Positions 44,632 through 53,220 of a DNA stretch of 64,000 nucleotides are shown in pieces. The notes under the pieces were generated by a model that saw only the letters and a program-made list of their open reading frames with translations, had not been told where the DNA came from and did no database searches. Each line of letters opens with the position of its first letter. The stretch's first letter is position 1. Origin of the DNA: Desulfocucumis sp964643075 (lineage in GTDB: Bacteria; Bacillota; Desulfotomaculia; Desulfotomaculales; Desulfocucumaceae); assembly GCA_964643075.1 (NCBI GenBank), contig CAZXQO010000020.1:14669-78668 (forward strand). The letters run 5' to 3'. The translations under genes and the position numbers were made by a program.

Positions 44632-44850
44632 TTAGCTGCCACCGGGTTGCCGCATATTTAATAACATAAAATGCATATCTTCAACATCCATCTGCAATGA
44701 TTTTGCCCCGTTTTTCATATTACTAAGGGTAGTGCTAACTTTTTCCACAAGGTCTTTTGCCGTCCCCAGCTTATTTTCACAATCCGGGTCCATTCCCAGT
44801 ATGAGCAGAATTAATATTAAAAACAGGGAGTACGGATTGGCTCCACCCAT
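44632..44850 (-). CDS. Small membrane-anchored helical protein, unknown
   Basis: The 72-residue protein has a hydrophobic N-terminus (PYSLFLILILLILGM) and a soluble helical tail that could form a coiled coil (LVEKVSTTLSNMKNGAKSL). AAGGAGGT is seven bases before the ATG. It has its own terminator and is divergent from the DUF441 gene. I do not recognise the family; small proteins of this kind occur in spore formers, but nothing ties it to sporulation. Confidence 0.6.
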   Translation of the reverse strand: MGGANPYSLFLILILLILGMDPDCENKLGTAKDLVEKVSTTLSNMKNGAKSLQMDVEDMHFMLLNMRQPGGS

Positions 44851-45049
44851 TCATACAACCTCCTTCCACCCGGAATTTGTTGTAATATTCTATGCTGTAT
44901 TATGGTTAACGGTGCGATGGGCAGAGAAGGCATACTTTTCCAGGAGAAACTTACCGGGAACTGAACGAAGGCTTGGCAACATAAATTATTATTTTTAACA
45001 ATATATTGAACGGAGTGATAAAAAATAGCAAGGAAGGCCCGGTGGGAGC

Positions 45050-45505
45050 ATGGACACATCCAGTTATATACTTCTGGGACTGCTAATCATAGGCATACTG
45101 GGGCGCTCAAACCTGGTGGCAATGTCCAGTTGCGTGCTGTTAATCATAAAGTTTTCCAAACTTGACCAGCTTCTTTTTCCCTTCCTGGAAAACAAAGGAC
45201 TGAAACTTGGTTTGCTTATATTGATGATATATATACTTCTGCCCATGGCCCGGGGCCATGTGCAGATTAAGGAATTAAAATACAATTTTACTTCCGTACC
45301 TGGTCTTATCGCCCTCCTGAGCGGTGCCCTGGCCACTCATCTAAACAACGAGGGCCTGAAATTAATGAAGGCCCTGCCCGAAATAATTTTCGGCATGACC
45401 CTGGGAACAATCCTTGGAACCGTATTTTTAAAGGGAGTGCCTTGCGGTCCGGTTATGACCGCTGCGGTAACCGCCATACTTTTACAGATTTATAACTGGT
45501 TTTAA
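45050..45505 (+). CDS. DUF441 (UPF0756) membrane protein
   Basis: The 151-residue protein has four predicted membrane segments and matches the DUF441 family pattern: ARGHVQIKELKYNFTSVPGLIALLSG followed by GTILGTVFLKGVPCGPV. Function is not known. GGTGGGAGC lies directly before the ATG. It is the first of only two large plus-strand genes in the window; the 200 bases upstream, shared with the divergent small gene, hold no other gene. Confidence 0.88.
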   Translation: MDTSSYILLGLLIIGILGRSNLVAMSSCVLLIIKFSKLDQLLFPFLENKGLKLGLLILMIYILLPMARGHVQIKELKYNFTSVPGLIALLSGALATHLNNEGLKLMKALPEIIFGMTLGTILGTVFLKGVPCGPVMTAAVTAILLQIYNWF

Positions 45506-45559
45506 TCCCCGGCAAAACATATAAGATAACGGCTTCATTCCAATCCCGGTGCAATATGG

Positions 45560-45565
45560 TATAAT
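45560..45565 (+). promoter_or_regulatory. -10 element before the cation exchanger gene
   Basis: TATAAT in GGTATAATATG, about 110 bases before the preferred start. No convincing -35 is visible. Confidence 0.4.
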
Positions 45566-45677
45566 ATGACGCAGATTTAAACTGCCGTTATACTAAATAC
45601 TATAACCGGGATAATTTTTGCCCATCGACCACCTTGATCAACATGCAATCTCTGATGAAAAACGTGAGGGGTACGCA

Positions 45678-46715
45678 TTGAAATATTTAAACTATCTTTT
45701 ACTGCTGGTTCCGGCTGTGCTGGTAATGGAAATTTTGCATGCCGGGGAGGCCTATTTATTTGCAGCATCTCTTATTTCCATAGTCCCCCTGGCGGCAATT
45801 ATCGGAAAGGCTACGGAGGAACTGTCCATCCACACCGGCCCCAGGGTCGGCGGCCTGCTAAACGCTACCCTGGGCAATGCGGCTGAATTAATAATAACCA
45901 TATTCGCCCTGAAGGAAGGGCTTATATCTATAGTTAAAGCCAGCATCGCAGGCAGCATACTGGGTAACATACTACTGGTATTGGGTCTGGCAGCATTTAT
46001 CGGCGGGTTGAAATATGAAAGATTGCAGTTCAACTGCTACGTGTCGAACCTGAATACTTCCCTTTTGCTGATGATAATTATATCCCTTTCGGTGCCGGCC
46101 ATCTTTTCCATACCCGGACATATGAGCCCGGACAAGCTACAGACACTGAGCTTGTGGACGGCTGTGGGACTACTGCTGATATACATTGCCAGCATGCTAT
46201 TCTCTTTCAAAACGCATAGACATTTATTCCATGTGGAACACGAGGGGCAAGATTCCGACTGGAGTCTCCGAAAAAGCCTGATAATACTATTCTGGTCGGT
46301 GCTGGCAGTAGTGGTAATGAGTGAAATTCTGGTAACCACCATTAAGCCCGCCACACAGGCGCTGGGCCTCTCGGAATCATTCGTAGGGCTTATACTTATC
46401 CCCATAGTGGGTAACGCAGCAGAACACAGTGCCGCCATAATAATGGCCTTGAAGAATAAAATGAATATATCCCTGGAAATCGCCGTAGGCTCCTCAGTAC
46501 AAATCGCCCTGTTTGTGGCCCCGGTACTGGTATTTCTGGGCTATGCTTTCGGCCATCCTATGAACCTGCTCTTCAATACCCTGGAAATAGCCTGTATTAT
46601 ACTGGCCATCGTAGTGGTAAACAATATAGTGAGGGACAGCGAGACGGACTACCTGGAAGGCCTGATACTTTTTGTTACCTATGTTTTGATTTCCACAGGC
46701 TTTTTCCTTATGTGA
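45678..46715 (+). CDS. Ca2+/H+ antiporter (CaCA superfamily)
   Basis: The 345-residue membrane protein has about eleven hydrophobic segments and the two inverted alpha-repeat motifs of the CaCA/CAX family: LGNAAELIITIFALKEG in the first half and VGNAAEHSAAIIMALKN in the second, each with the acidic residue that binds the cation. It probably exports Ca2+ against protons. A TTG at 45678 has GAGGGG six bases upstream; the longer frame from a TTG at 45618 has only GGGAT. Its last codons overlap the end of the convergent FtsA-like gene by eight bases. Confidence 0.85.
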   Translation: MKYLNYLLLLVPAVLVMEILHAGEAYLFAASLISIVPLAAIIGKATEELSIHTGPRVGGLLNATLGNAAELIITIFALKEGLISIVKASIAGSILGNILLVLGLAAFIGGLKYERLQFNCYVSNLNTSLLLMIIISLSVPAIFSIPGHMSPDKLQTLSLWTAVGLLLIYIASMLFSFKTHRHLFHVEHEGQDSDWSLRKSLIILFWSVLAVVVMSEILVTTIKPATQALGLSESFVGLILIPIVGNAAEHSAAIIMALKNKMNISLEIAVGSSVQIALFVAPVLVFLGYAFGHPMNLLFNTLEIACIILAIVVVNNIVRDSETDYLEGLILFVTYVLISTGFFLM

Positions 46716-48741
46716 CAGATATCTCCACCACGTCACCATCACAAAGGGCATCTGTATATCCCGCCCTGTTGCCGTTTAGTGTAAGCTTTACCGAGCAGCC
46801 CGGGCGAATGGCCGCAAAGTCGATATCCACATGATTGAATATATCTATAAAAATATAATCGCGTTTACCCCGGAGTAACACATCGTTTCCATTAACGGTA
46901 ATTTTGATGCCCCCCGCCGTACCCCCGGAAGTTCCATGTTCATTTTCCCGGGTCACTTCACGATGATCTTTTTTTTTATATTCAATCCTGTCACCATCTT
47001 TAAGCATATAACTGGCATCCACCGGATCATCATTTACATAAATTACATGAGCCGGCAGGTCTATATATTTCATCCTGGCCAGTTGGCCCGCGGTTTTAAC
47101 CGCCTGAACGGCGATGTCGTCCCCTTCTTTTAGCACGGTTTCATGACCGGCCGGAAGTCCGTTAACTATTATCACTGGTTCAAGAGCTTCCACCCGGCCA
47201 TTGCAATAAACGGATATACCGCCGTGGTCCTCTGCAAAGTCACCGGCACAGGCAGTAGCGTCTTCCCCGTTTTCTGCTTTGACTATTTCTACGACATCAC
47301 CGTTTTTTAGTTCAGTTTTGATACTGGCTTTCTCACCATTGACCAGTATCCCTGCAGTACGGCGAAGCCCCCCATAAGTTATTTTCTTTTCCCCGTTTAC
47401 CGTTACCGTTAAATCCCTGCCATTTTTGCCTACCAAATCCACGGCGCTGAATTCAATAAGTCCCATGGCGTCGGACACGTTAATTTCCCTGGAATAAAGC
47501 AGGCGGTTTTCCCTACCGTTTACAGTTATAGTGATGAAGTCGTGCCCTACCCTTTCCAGGGCGACCCGGGCTATACCCACTACGGTTACACCATCCGGAC
47601 CGCTAACACCATCCTGATCCGCAATCAGACCGGCGATGGAGTCCCTTCCCCTGAGCCGTACCCTCTGCCTGTCAAGCCCAAGTTTGTCTGCCACCCTGTC
47701 CGTAAAGGTGGGCACCTGGCCACCGCCGCCCACACAGAAAACAGATTTGGGGGGGGAGCCGCCGTTTAGCCTGATAATCTCCCCGGCTATTCTGTCCGTA
47801 ATGCTTTCCAGTACCGAACCAATATTTTCCAATACCGCCTCACTGGGGACAGTGGCTTCAACACCGACAACGTCGGTATAACTTATCTCCTCACCATGCA
47901 TTAGATTCCTTTTTATTTTTTCGGCTGTATTAAAATCCGCCAGGCAGCCCTCCGCAACAGCCTCGGTTATTTCATCCCCGGCCTGGGGCACCATGCCGTA
48001 GGCTACGATGGCGCCTTCACGGGAAACGGCTATATCCGAAGTCCCTGCGCCAGTATCCACCAGCGCCAGGTTTAGTAGCCTGAAGCTTTCCGGTATAATC
48101 GCCGCCGCTGCGGCAATAGGCTCAAGGGTAAGGCTCACCGGCTCCAGTCCCGCCCTTCCCAAAACTGCATAGAGGCTGTTGACTACTGATGCGGGAAGAA
48201 ATGTGGTCAGCACGTCCACGGCTATTTTGCTACCCCGGTGTCCTTCAAGATTGGCAATGGAGTAGCCGTTTAGATAATAGCTGACTACCGAATAGCCGAC
48301 GCAGTATAAATCTTCGGCTTCGCTGCCGATTTCGTTTTTTAATTCATCGTGCGCTTTCTTAATCCCGTCATTCTCCAGCGCCCGGCAGAGCATATAGTCA
48401 ATTTCAGTGGCAGGATCTACGTCCTGCTCCACTTCGACCATTTTCGTTTTCAAAGATCTTCCGGCAGCAGCAATGGCAACCCTGGTTAGGTTGGCACCAA
48501 GCTGTTCTTCTAGAGCATTTTTAACTCTGATCACAGCTTCTGTAACCTTGCCGATATGATGTATCTGACCATCAAATACCGCCCTGCTCTCGTGCTCCGT
48601 AATATGCTGAGCAAGTACTCTAAGACTCTCGCCTTCCTGCCTGACCACAGCCCCAATAACTGATCTGGTTCCAATATCCAATGCAAATATCGAGTTTTTT
48701 TCGCTTATTTCCATTTCTTTTACCTGTAAATTTCCGGACAC
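46708..48741 (-). CDS. FtsA-like actin-fold ATPase fused to ThiS-like repeats
   Basis: The first 390 residues or so form an FtsA/PilM-type actin fold: phosphate-1 IFALDIGTRSVIGAV, an inserted 1C-like region, phosphate-2 LVDTGAGTSDIAVS and the adenosine motif CVGGGGQVPTF. The rest, to residue 677, contains at least four copies of a beta-grasp-like pattern: a strand with VNG, then a short loop and a LK(x)GDxVEI ending, as in ThiS/MoaD-type folds. A polar linker (residues about 590-610) separates the last copy. A GTG start follows AAGGAG. The protein is not next to ftsZ or pilus genes. It may be a cytoskeletal or scaffold protein of clostridia; its function is not known. Confidence 0.75.
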   Translation of the reverse strand: MSGNLQVKEMEISEKNSIFALDIGTRSVIGAVVRQEGESLRVLAQHITEHESRAVFDGQIHHIGKVTEAVIRVKNALEEQLGANLTRVAIAAAGRSLKTKMVEVEQDVDPATEIDYMLCRALENDGIKKAHDELKNEIGSEAEDLYCVGYSVVSYYLNGYSIANLEGHRGSKIAVDVLTTFLPASVVNSLYAVLGRAGLEPVSLTLEPIAAAAAIIPESFRLLNLALVDTGAGTSDIAVSREGAIVAYGMVPQAGDEITEAVAEGCLADFNTAEKIKRNLMHGEEISYTDVVGVEATVPSEAVLENIGSVLESITDRIAGEIIRLNGGSPPKSVFCVGGGGQVPTFTDRVADKLGLDRQRVRLRGRDSIAGLIADQDGVSGPDGVTVVGIARVALERVGHDFITITVNGRENRLLYSREINVSDAMGLIEFSAVDLVGKNGRDLTVTVNGEKKITYGGLRRTAGILVNGEKASIKTELKNGDVVEIVKAENGEDATACAGDFAEDHGGISVYCNGRVEALEPVIIVNGLPAGHETVLKEGDDIAVQAVKTAGQLARMKYIDLPAHVIYVNDDPVDASYMLKDGDRIEYKKKDHREVTRENEHGTSGGTAGGIKITVNGNDVLLRGKRDYIFIDIFNHVDIDFAAIRPGCSVKLTLNGNRAGYTDALCDGDVVEISVT

Positions 48742-48960
48742 GACAACTCACTCCTTCGGTCCAGTTAAAAGTAAACGCTAAAAAGATACAAATTTTTTGT
48801 TTAAGTGAAAATTCGCCAGCATATACCATTAACCCTTTTATAAGGTTATATAAATTATAGAATCGAACATAAAGAAACTTGTTATTATAACGACATTTCA
48901 GAGCATATGAATATTGCATTTCAAAGTAAAATAACCGGGTCATTTCCGGCACAGGAGTAG

Positions 48961-48999
48961 ATTAATAATCCCCGGGCTGATTGCCCGGGGATTATTAAT
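48961..48999. repeat. Perfect 17-bp inverted repeat
   Basis: ATTAATAATCCCCGGGC and its exact complement are separated by TGATT. Neither strand has a proper T-run afterwards. It lies between rsgI and the FtsA-like gene, 220 bases before the latter. It may end or stabilise the rsgI transcript or be a protein site. Two smaller hairpins (TGCCGG/CCGGCA near 49028-49050 and TGGTG/CACCA near 49060-49072) lie beside it. The rest of the 450-base gap holds no gene. Confidence 0.65.
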
Positions 49000-49189
49000 C
49001 TCTTATAGTTTTTAAATAGCTTAAATATGCCGGTTAACACGTTCCCGGCACCTGATGTTGTGGTGCTACACCATTATTCAGCCGCCATCCCATTTTTATT
49101 AATAATCGCCAACACTACGACTATCTACTACAAACTTCGATAGCCCTGAAGGTTTTTGGGGGTTTGCAAGGCAAAATATTACTTTTGAC

Positions 49190-50644
49190 CTATTTCTTTC
49201 CTTTGGAACTTCCGCCGCCTGAGCCTTTATTACTTCCCGGACCACCACCACTTGACCCACCGTTGTCCGGGCCACCTCCAGCGGAACTCCCCTTACTTCC
49301 AGAACCGGCTCTGTCAGATGGTCCTGCTTGATTCCCGCTTTTATCCTTCCCACTTCCTTCGTCGAAAGAGGAATCAGCAGAGCCTGAGGCTGCATCTCCC
49401 AGTAAGGCATCTTTATCCTTTCCATCACTGGAGACAGTATTTGCAGCATTGCCTCCTTCTTTACCACCGGGCTCCTTCATGTTTTCAGTCTTTGTTAAAT
49501 CCATTTGACCGCTTTCAACTTTTTTCTCATTATAGCCGGGGGCCGTTTTCCCAGATGCGGAATTTTCTTTTTTATCCAGTGCCTGCTTTTGTCCTGGGGC
49601 CTGGGAACCGGCATCCGGCAGAATGCTATTTTTAATGGCTTTTTGTTTTTCTGACTCCGCCTTTTCTTTAACCCCGCCTGCCCCCGGCTTGGTCCCCGGA
49701 ACATCCGGGATATGCTTGCCAAAGGACTGAACACCGGTTTTCCCTTTACCTGATACTCCCGGAGAAATACCGGGAGAATTATTCGCATTATCCCCAAAGG
49801 GCTTTATTAAAGCCCCGGAATTGACGTTTTGGGGCGATTTTCCATTAACGGGCAAACTGCCGTGCAGCACTTTATTTCCGGCAGAAGCACCTAACCCGGG
49901 ATCTTTAAGTTGAAACTCCCGGGCCAAATCCTCAATAACTGGCTCCTGCAGCGAAAAGTCCCGTAGAGGTACTGAGAAGCCCCGTTTGTTTGCCTCCTGC
50001 CAAAGCATGTATTTCATTGGGGAGATATTCTTTTCCCTTGCCAGTTCCCTGGTGTCCCGGCTAATATTAAAATAATATGTTCTGGCGGAGAGGCCGTTCT
50101 GCTCCAGTTCCCTGGCAAGCGTCCGATCTATTCCCAGCATTAGCTCCCGGCCACCGTCTTCTCCGGTCATTTGCAAGGATATTGCAATTTTGTTAATCCT
50201 GTCTACCCCTAAATAACCGTCTTCCTGACACTCCTGTATTATTGCGCCTAAGGCGTCATTTACATTTAAATTTAACAGGCCCGGTTTCTCAATAACCCGT
50301 CTGCCGTCCTCGTTATAAGCGGTAACGCTTATCACCCGTTTTTCTTTATTAATCCCCAACTCCAGGCTGGGGTTGATATCCAGTCCTACATAAGCGTATA
50401 CCCCGGGAGCTGTCACATAATTGAAAACGGAGAGGGATATCAGGCAGAAAAGTATAAAGGACGCCGCCATGGCAGCATATTTTAGCGGAAAACATCTCTC
50501 ACGTATAACGTCCCGGGGCAGGTATGCTATAGTTTCACCGGCCTGTAGAGGCTTATTAATTCTCACACACACAAACTCACAGTGCTCATTCATTACTATG
50601 GCACGATCCCGCTCTGCCTCGATTACCGTTGCTTTAACCGGCAT
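49190..50644 (-). CDS. rsgI: Anti-sigma-I factor RsgI
   Basis: RsgI holds SigI at the membrane. The 484-residue protein has the N-terminal cytoplasmic RsgI domain (VKATVIEAERDRAIVM), one membrane segment near 58-78 and a first extracytoplasmic domain with the typical YAYVGLDINPSLELGIN motif. From about residue 260 the protein is a long low-complexity tail rich in Gly, Ser, Lys and Pro, with no recognisable carbohydrate-binding module. GGTGAT precedes the ATG at 50644, which overlaps the sigI stop region, showing coupling. Confidence 0.9.
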   Translation of the reverse strand: MPVKATVIEAERDRAIVMNEHCEFVCVRINKPLQAGETIAYLPRDVIRERCFPLKYAAMAASFILFCLISLSVFNYVTAPGVYAYVGLDINPSLELGINKEKRVISVTAYNEDGRRVIEKPGLLNLNVNDALGAIIQECQEDGYLGVDRINKIAISLQMTGEDGGRELMLGIDRTLARELEQNGLSARTYYFNISRDTRELAREKNISPMKYMLWQEANKRGFSVPLRDFSLQEPVIEDLAREFQLKDPGLGASAGNKVLHGSLPVNGKSPQNVNSGALIKPFGDNANNSPGISPGVSGKGKTGVQSFGKHIPDVPGTKPGAGGVKEKAESEKQKAIKNSILPDAGSQAPGQKQALDKKENSASGKTAPGYNEKKVESGQMDLTKTENMKEPGGKEGGNAANTVSSDGKDKDALLGDAASGSADSSFDEGSGKDKSGNQAGPSDRAGSGSKGSSAGGGPDNGGSSGGGPGSNKGSGGGSSKGKK

Positions 50645-51356
50645 TACTATCACCGTCCCTGCCCAGGTTTTCCACGTATTCCCTCATGGTTTCCAGATTG
50701 CTCATCAGTACCAGGCAAATGGCAATTATGTATTTTCTATGGCGTTCCAAGGTTTTTTTATTAATATTGATTTTCTCCAGCAGCATTTTTACAGGTATGG
50801 TCTTATATTTTTCAAAATGGCTTTGCAAAACGGACTCACTATTAATTATCCTGGCAATGCGAATGCACAGCAGCCTGGAATCGGCATGTTTGGGGGTTTC
50901 CTTCATCAGTTCCCGGAGGCTTATATTATACTTGGAGAGGCTTTTTACAAAGGCCTCTATTTCCATTTTTATGTGAACCTGCTCAGCCGGGTTGGCGGAA
51001 TCAGGCATAGCGGCGAACTTTTCCTCATCAAGAATATAAAGATTACGTACCCGGTAACTGCTCCGCGAGCGGTGGCAGTCAATAATTCTTCTTCTTATTA
51101 CTTCCGCCGCAAAGGATTGAAATGAGCGAAGCCCCGCCTTATACCCGTCAATTGCTTCGTTAAAAGCCATCAGGCCAACGCTATACTCCTCCCGGCTATC
51201 TATCTCTTCGTAGCCGGTAGAGTTTTTCGATACCACCTTTTTTATAAAAATCTGAAATTCAAAAATGAGCCTGTCCCGGGCATTTTCATCACCGCGTTGG
51301 GCTTCCCTTACCAGATTATTTACAGCATGTCTGTCGAAGCCAAAAATATCAGACAC
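50634..51356 (-). CDS. sigI: RNA polymerase sigma factor SigI
   Basis: SigI is a sigma-70-family factor of heat or cell-wall stress regulons. The protein has an N-terminal LVREAQRGDENARDRLIFEFQIFI segment, core-binding SVGLMAFNEAIDGYKAGLRSFQSFAAEVIRRRIIDCHR, and a C-terminal domain with LLEKININKKTLERHRKYI. The start is uncertain. The ATG at 51374 lies inside a terminator-like hairpin and has no Shine-Dalgarno. The in-frame GTG at 51356 is used here, though its G-rich run is too close. The gene overlaps rsgI, as in other sigI operons. Confidence 0.85.
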   Translation of the reverse strand: MSDIFGFDRHAVNNLVREAQRGDENARDRLIFEFQIFIKKVVSKNSTGYEEIDSREEYSVGLMAFNEAIDGYKAGLRSFQSFAAEVIRRRIIDCHRSRSSYRVRNLYILDEEKFAAMPDSANPAEQVHIKMEIEAFVKSLSKYNISLRELMKETPKHADSRLLCIRIARIINSESVLQSHFEKYKTIPVKMLLEKININKKTLERHRKYIIAICLVLMSNLETMREYVENLGRDGDSNAG

Positions 51357-51360
51357 CCCC

Positions 51361-51391
51361 CAAAACAAAACCATGCCAATTTAGCATGGTT
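51361..51391 (-). terminator. Terminator-like hairpin before sigI (possible attenuator)
   Basis: AACCATGC and GCATGGTT form a perfect 8-bp stem with a 7-base loop, followed by TTTTGTTTT on the minus strand. It is immediately upstream of the sigI coding region. It would end transcripts arriving from spoVR or control sigI. Confidence 0.6.
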
Positions 51392-51517
51392 CGGTAAAAT
51401 AACCCATATCCCTCCTAGAGACGACACATATCTACAAGTTTGATTCTGGCCGGCATCCTGGATTTTACAGTCATATAGAATATTTCCTTGCTTAGCCTTC
51501 TCTAACGCTATACAGCT

Positions 51518-51642
51518 AGGAGGCTGCTCTCCAAACTGCGTCTGGCATATGGGAAGTGTGAAGTGAGCAGTTAGAAGTGAGTGTCTTAAGGAAATTCCCT
51601 CCTGTATTCCCACTTCTGACTTCCCACGTCTCACCTCTCAAT
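51518..51642. repeat. Two-copy dispersed repeat, copy 2 (spoVR-sigI gap)
   Basis: Second copy of the repeat at 33316-33452, colinear for about 125 bases with few differences (GTCTGGCATATGGGAAGTG here). Its last 20 bases are almost directly followed by the end of spoVR. The gap between spoVR and sigI has no gene. Confidence 0.75.
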
Positions 51643-51665
51643 TGGATACCTATGGGTGGGCGATA

Positions 51666-53180
51666 TCAGAGGAATTTTTTGCTACTTTTATCACCATTAT
51701 AGGTAAATAGCACTTTTTTATTATCCAGCACCGTCTCGATGTGCACAGGCCTTCCCCAAAGGGTGTAAACCTGAGGCAGGGTTTTCTCCGCATAAAACAC
51801 GTCTAACTCCAGCCCTTCGAATTGGTGGCGGATATAAAGTTCCCCCCTTTTGTTGAAATCGCCGTCATCCACCACCAGATAGGGAAAACCGCAATTGGTC
51901 ATACTGGCCACGATTCCGTCCCGGACGGTTTCCCAGTCCTTATCTGTGACCTTCCACTCGTAGCCCGTCTTCTTATACAAATATAAATCCAATTCCTCCA
52001 TAAGTTCTTTGGTAAGATAATTGCGTAAAAAAGATACGTCACATTCCGTTTCCCTAACCTCAAATATTTTTTTTCTACCCTCTCCCCCCTTGCGGCCGTA
52101 TTTTTCCCTTTCTTCATCAGTGGGATTATCCCAGCGCTTTTCTATGTCTTCAAACATTTTCAAACCCAGGTAGTAGGGGTTTATCCGCATGGGGGAGGTC
52201 TGAATCACACCGGCATTCATTTTGGAAAATTCGATTACCTCATCCTCGGTTAAATCCATTTCCCTAATAATTCTAAGGTGCCAGTAGGTAGCCCAGCCCT
52301 CATTCATAATTTTGGTCTGAATCTGGGGCCAAAAATATAACATTTCCTGCCTTACAACCGAGATAATATCCCTCTGCCAGTCTTTTAATTCCCTGGAATG
52401 TTCCATAATAAACAGGAGCAGGTCCTTCTGGGGGTGCTCCGGAAACTTTACCGGCTTATCCTGCTCGTTTTCATCGGCTTTTTCATGTTCGTCCAAGTCC
52501 CAAAGGTCATCGTAAGGAGTTTCCCTTTTCTGATCGCGGAAGTGCCCGCCGCTTCCGCAACTGTGTTTACCGCCATTCCCGCTGCCGCAGCCCTGGCACC
52601 CGGAACCCTGGCTTGACATACAGCCCGAACCGCAGCCGCAGGACTGCTCCTTGAAAGTCTCACCGGACTGTTTAATACGCTGGTAAGGATCTGTATGTTC
52701 CTGGATTGCAATAACTGCATCTATAAACCTTTCCACTTTATGTTTGCCGTACTTGAATTCATATTCCCTGAACCTGTCCGCTGAACTGGACATGGATTCC
52801 ACCATATTCCTGGAGGTATGCTGAAAATATGCGTTATTCTTAAAAAAATCGCAATGCGCCATGACATGGGCTGCGACCAGCTTATTCTGGATCAGCGTAT
52901 TTCCTTCCAGCAAAAAGGCATAGCAGGGATTGCTGTTAATAACCAACTCGTAAATACGGCTAAGGTTATAGTCATACTGGGTTTTCATCTTTTGGTAGGC
53001 CTTACCAAAAGACCAGTGCGAATAGCGGGTAGGCATGGCGTAGGCGCCAAAGGTATAAATAATATCGGCAGGGCAAATTTCAAAAAACATATTGTAGAAA
53101 TCCAGACCGAATTCCTTTGCCTTGACCGTAATTATTTCGATGGCGTCTTCCAGCAGTTTCATTTCTTCCTGCGCATGCAT
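51666..53180 (-). CDS. spoVR: SpoVR family protein with Cys/Gly-rich insert
   Basis: SpoVR contributes to spore cortex formation in Bacillus; its biochemistry is unknown. The 504-residue protein has the family segments FYNMFFEICPADIIYTFGAYAMPTRYSHWSFGK, NPCYAFLLEGN, AHVMAHCDFFKNN and MNEGWATYWHLRI. After IQEHTDPYQR, where relatives have an acidic linker, lies a stretch of roughly 35 residues made of Cys, Gly and Ser with six cysteines. The ATG at 53180 has GGGAGGG eight bases upstream; an in-frame ATG at 53234 lacks one. That ribosome site can be masked by a hairpin. The usual partner yhbH lies 8 kb away and is broken. Confidence 0.92.
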   Translation of the reverse strand: MHAQEEMKLLEDAIEIITVKAKEFGLDFYNMFFEICPADIIYTFGAYAMPTRYSHWSFGKAYQKMKTQYDYNLSRIYELVINSNPCYAFLLEGNTLIQNKLVAAHVMAHCDFFKNNAYFQHTSRNMVESMSSSADRFREYEFKYGKHKVERFIDAVIAIQEHTDPYQRIKQSGETFKEQSCGCGSGCMSSQGSGCQGCGSGNGGKHSCGSGGHFRDQKRETPYDDLWDLDEHEKADENEQDKPVKFPEHPQKDLLLFIMEHSRELKDWQRDIISVVRQEMLYFWPQIQTKIMNEGWATYWHLRIIREMDLTEDEVIEFSKMNAGVIQTSPMRINPYYLGLKMFEDIEKRWDNPTDEEREKYGRKGGEGRKKIFEVRETECDVSFLRNYLTKELMEELDLYLYKKTGYEWKVTDKDWETVRDGIVASMTNCGFPYLVVDDGDFNKRGELYIRHQFEGLELDVFYAEKTLPQVYTLWGRPVHIETVLDNKKVLFTYNGDKSSKKFL

Positions 53181-53188
53181 AAAAATAT

Positions 53189-53220
53189 CCCTCCCTGTAT
53201 CTACAATATGCCCGGGAGGG
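53189..53220 (-). promoter_or_regulatory. Hairpin that can mask the spoVR ribosome-binding site
   Basis: On the minus strand CCCTCCC (53214-53220) is complementary to the Shine-Dalgarno GGGAGGG (53189-53195), 18 bases apart. The seven G-C-rich pairs would close the site eight bases before the ATG. No T-run follows in the right place for a terminator, so translational control is the likelier meaning. Confidence 0.5.

Noticed and set aside
49099..49467. A 122-codon frame overlapping the end of rsgI
   Set aside because: It is another frame of the low-complexity rsgI tail and shows no signal of its own.
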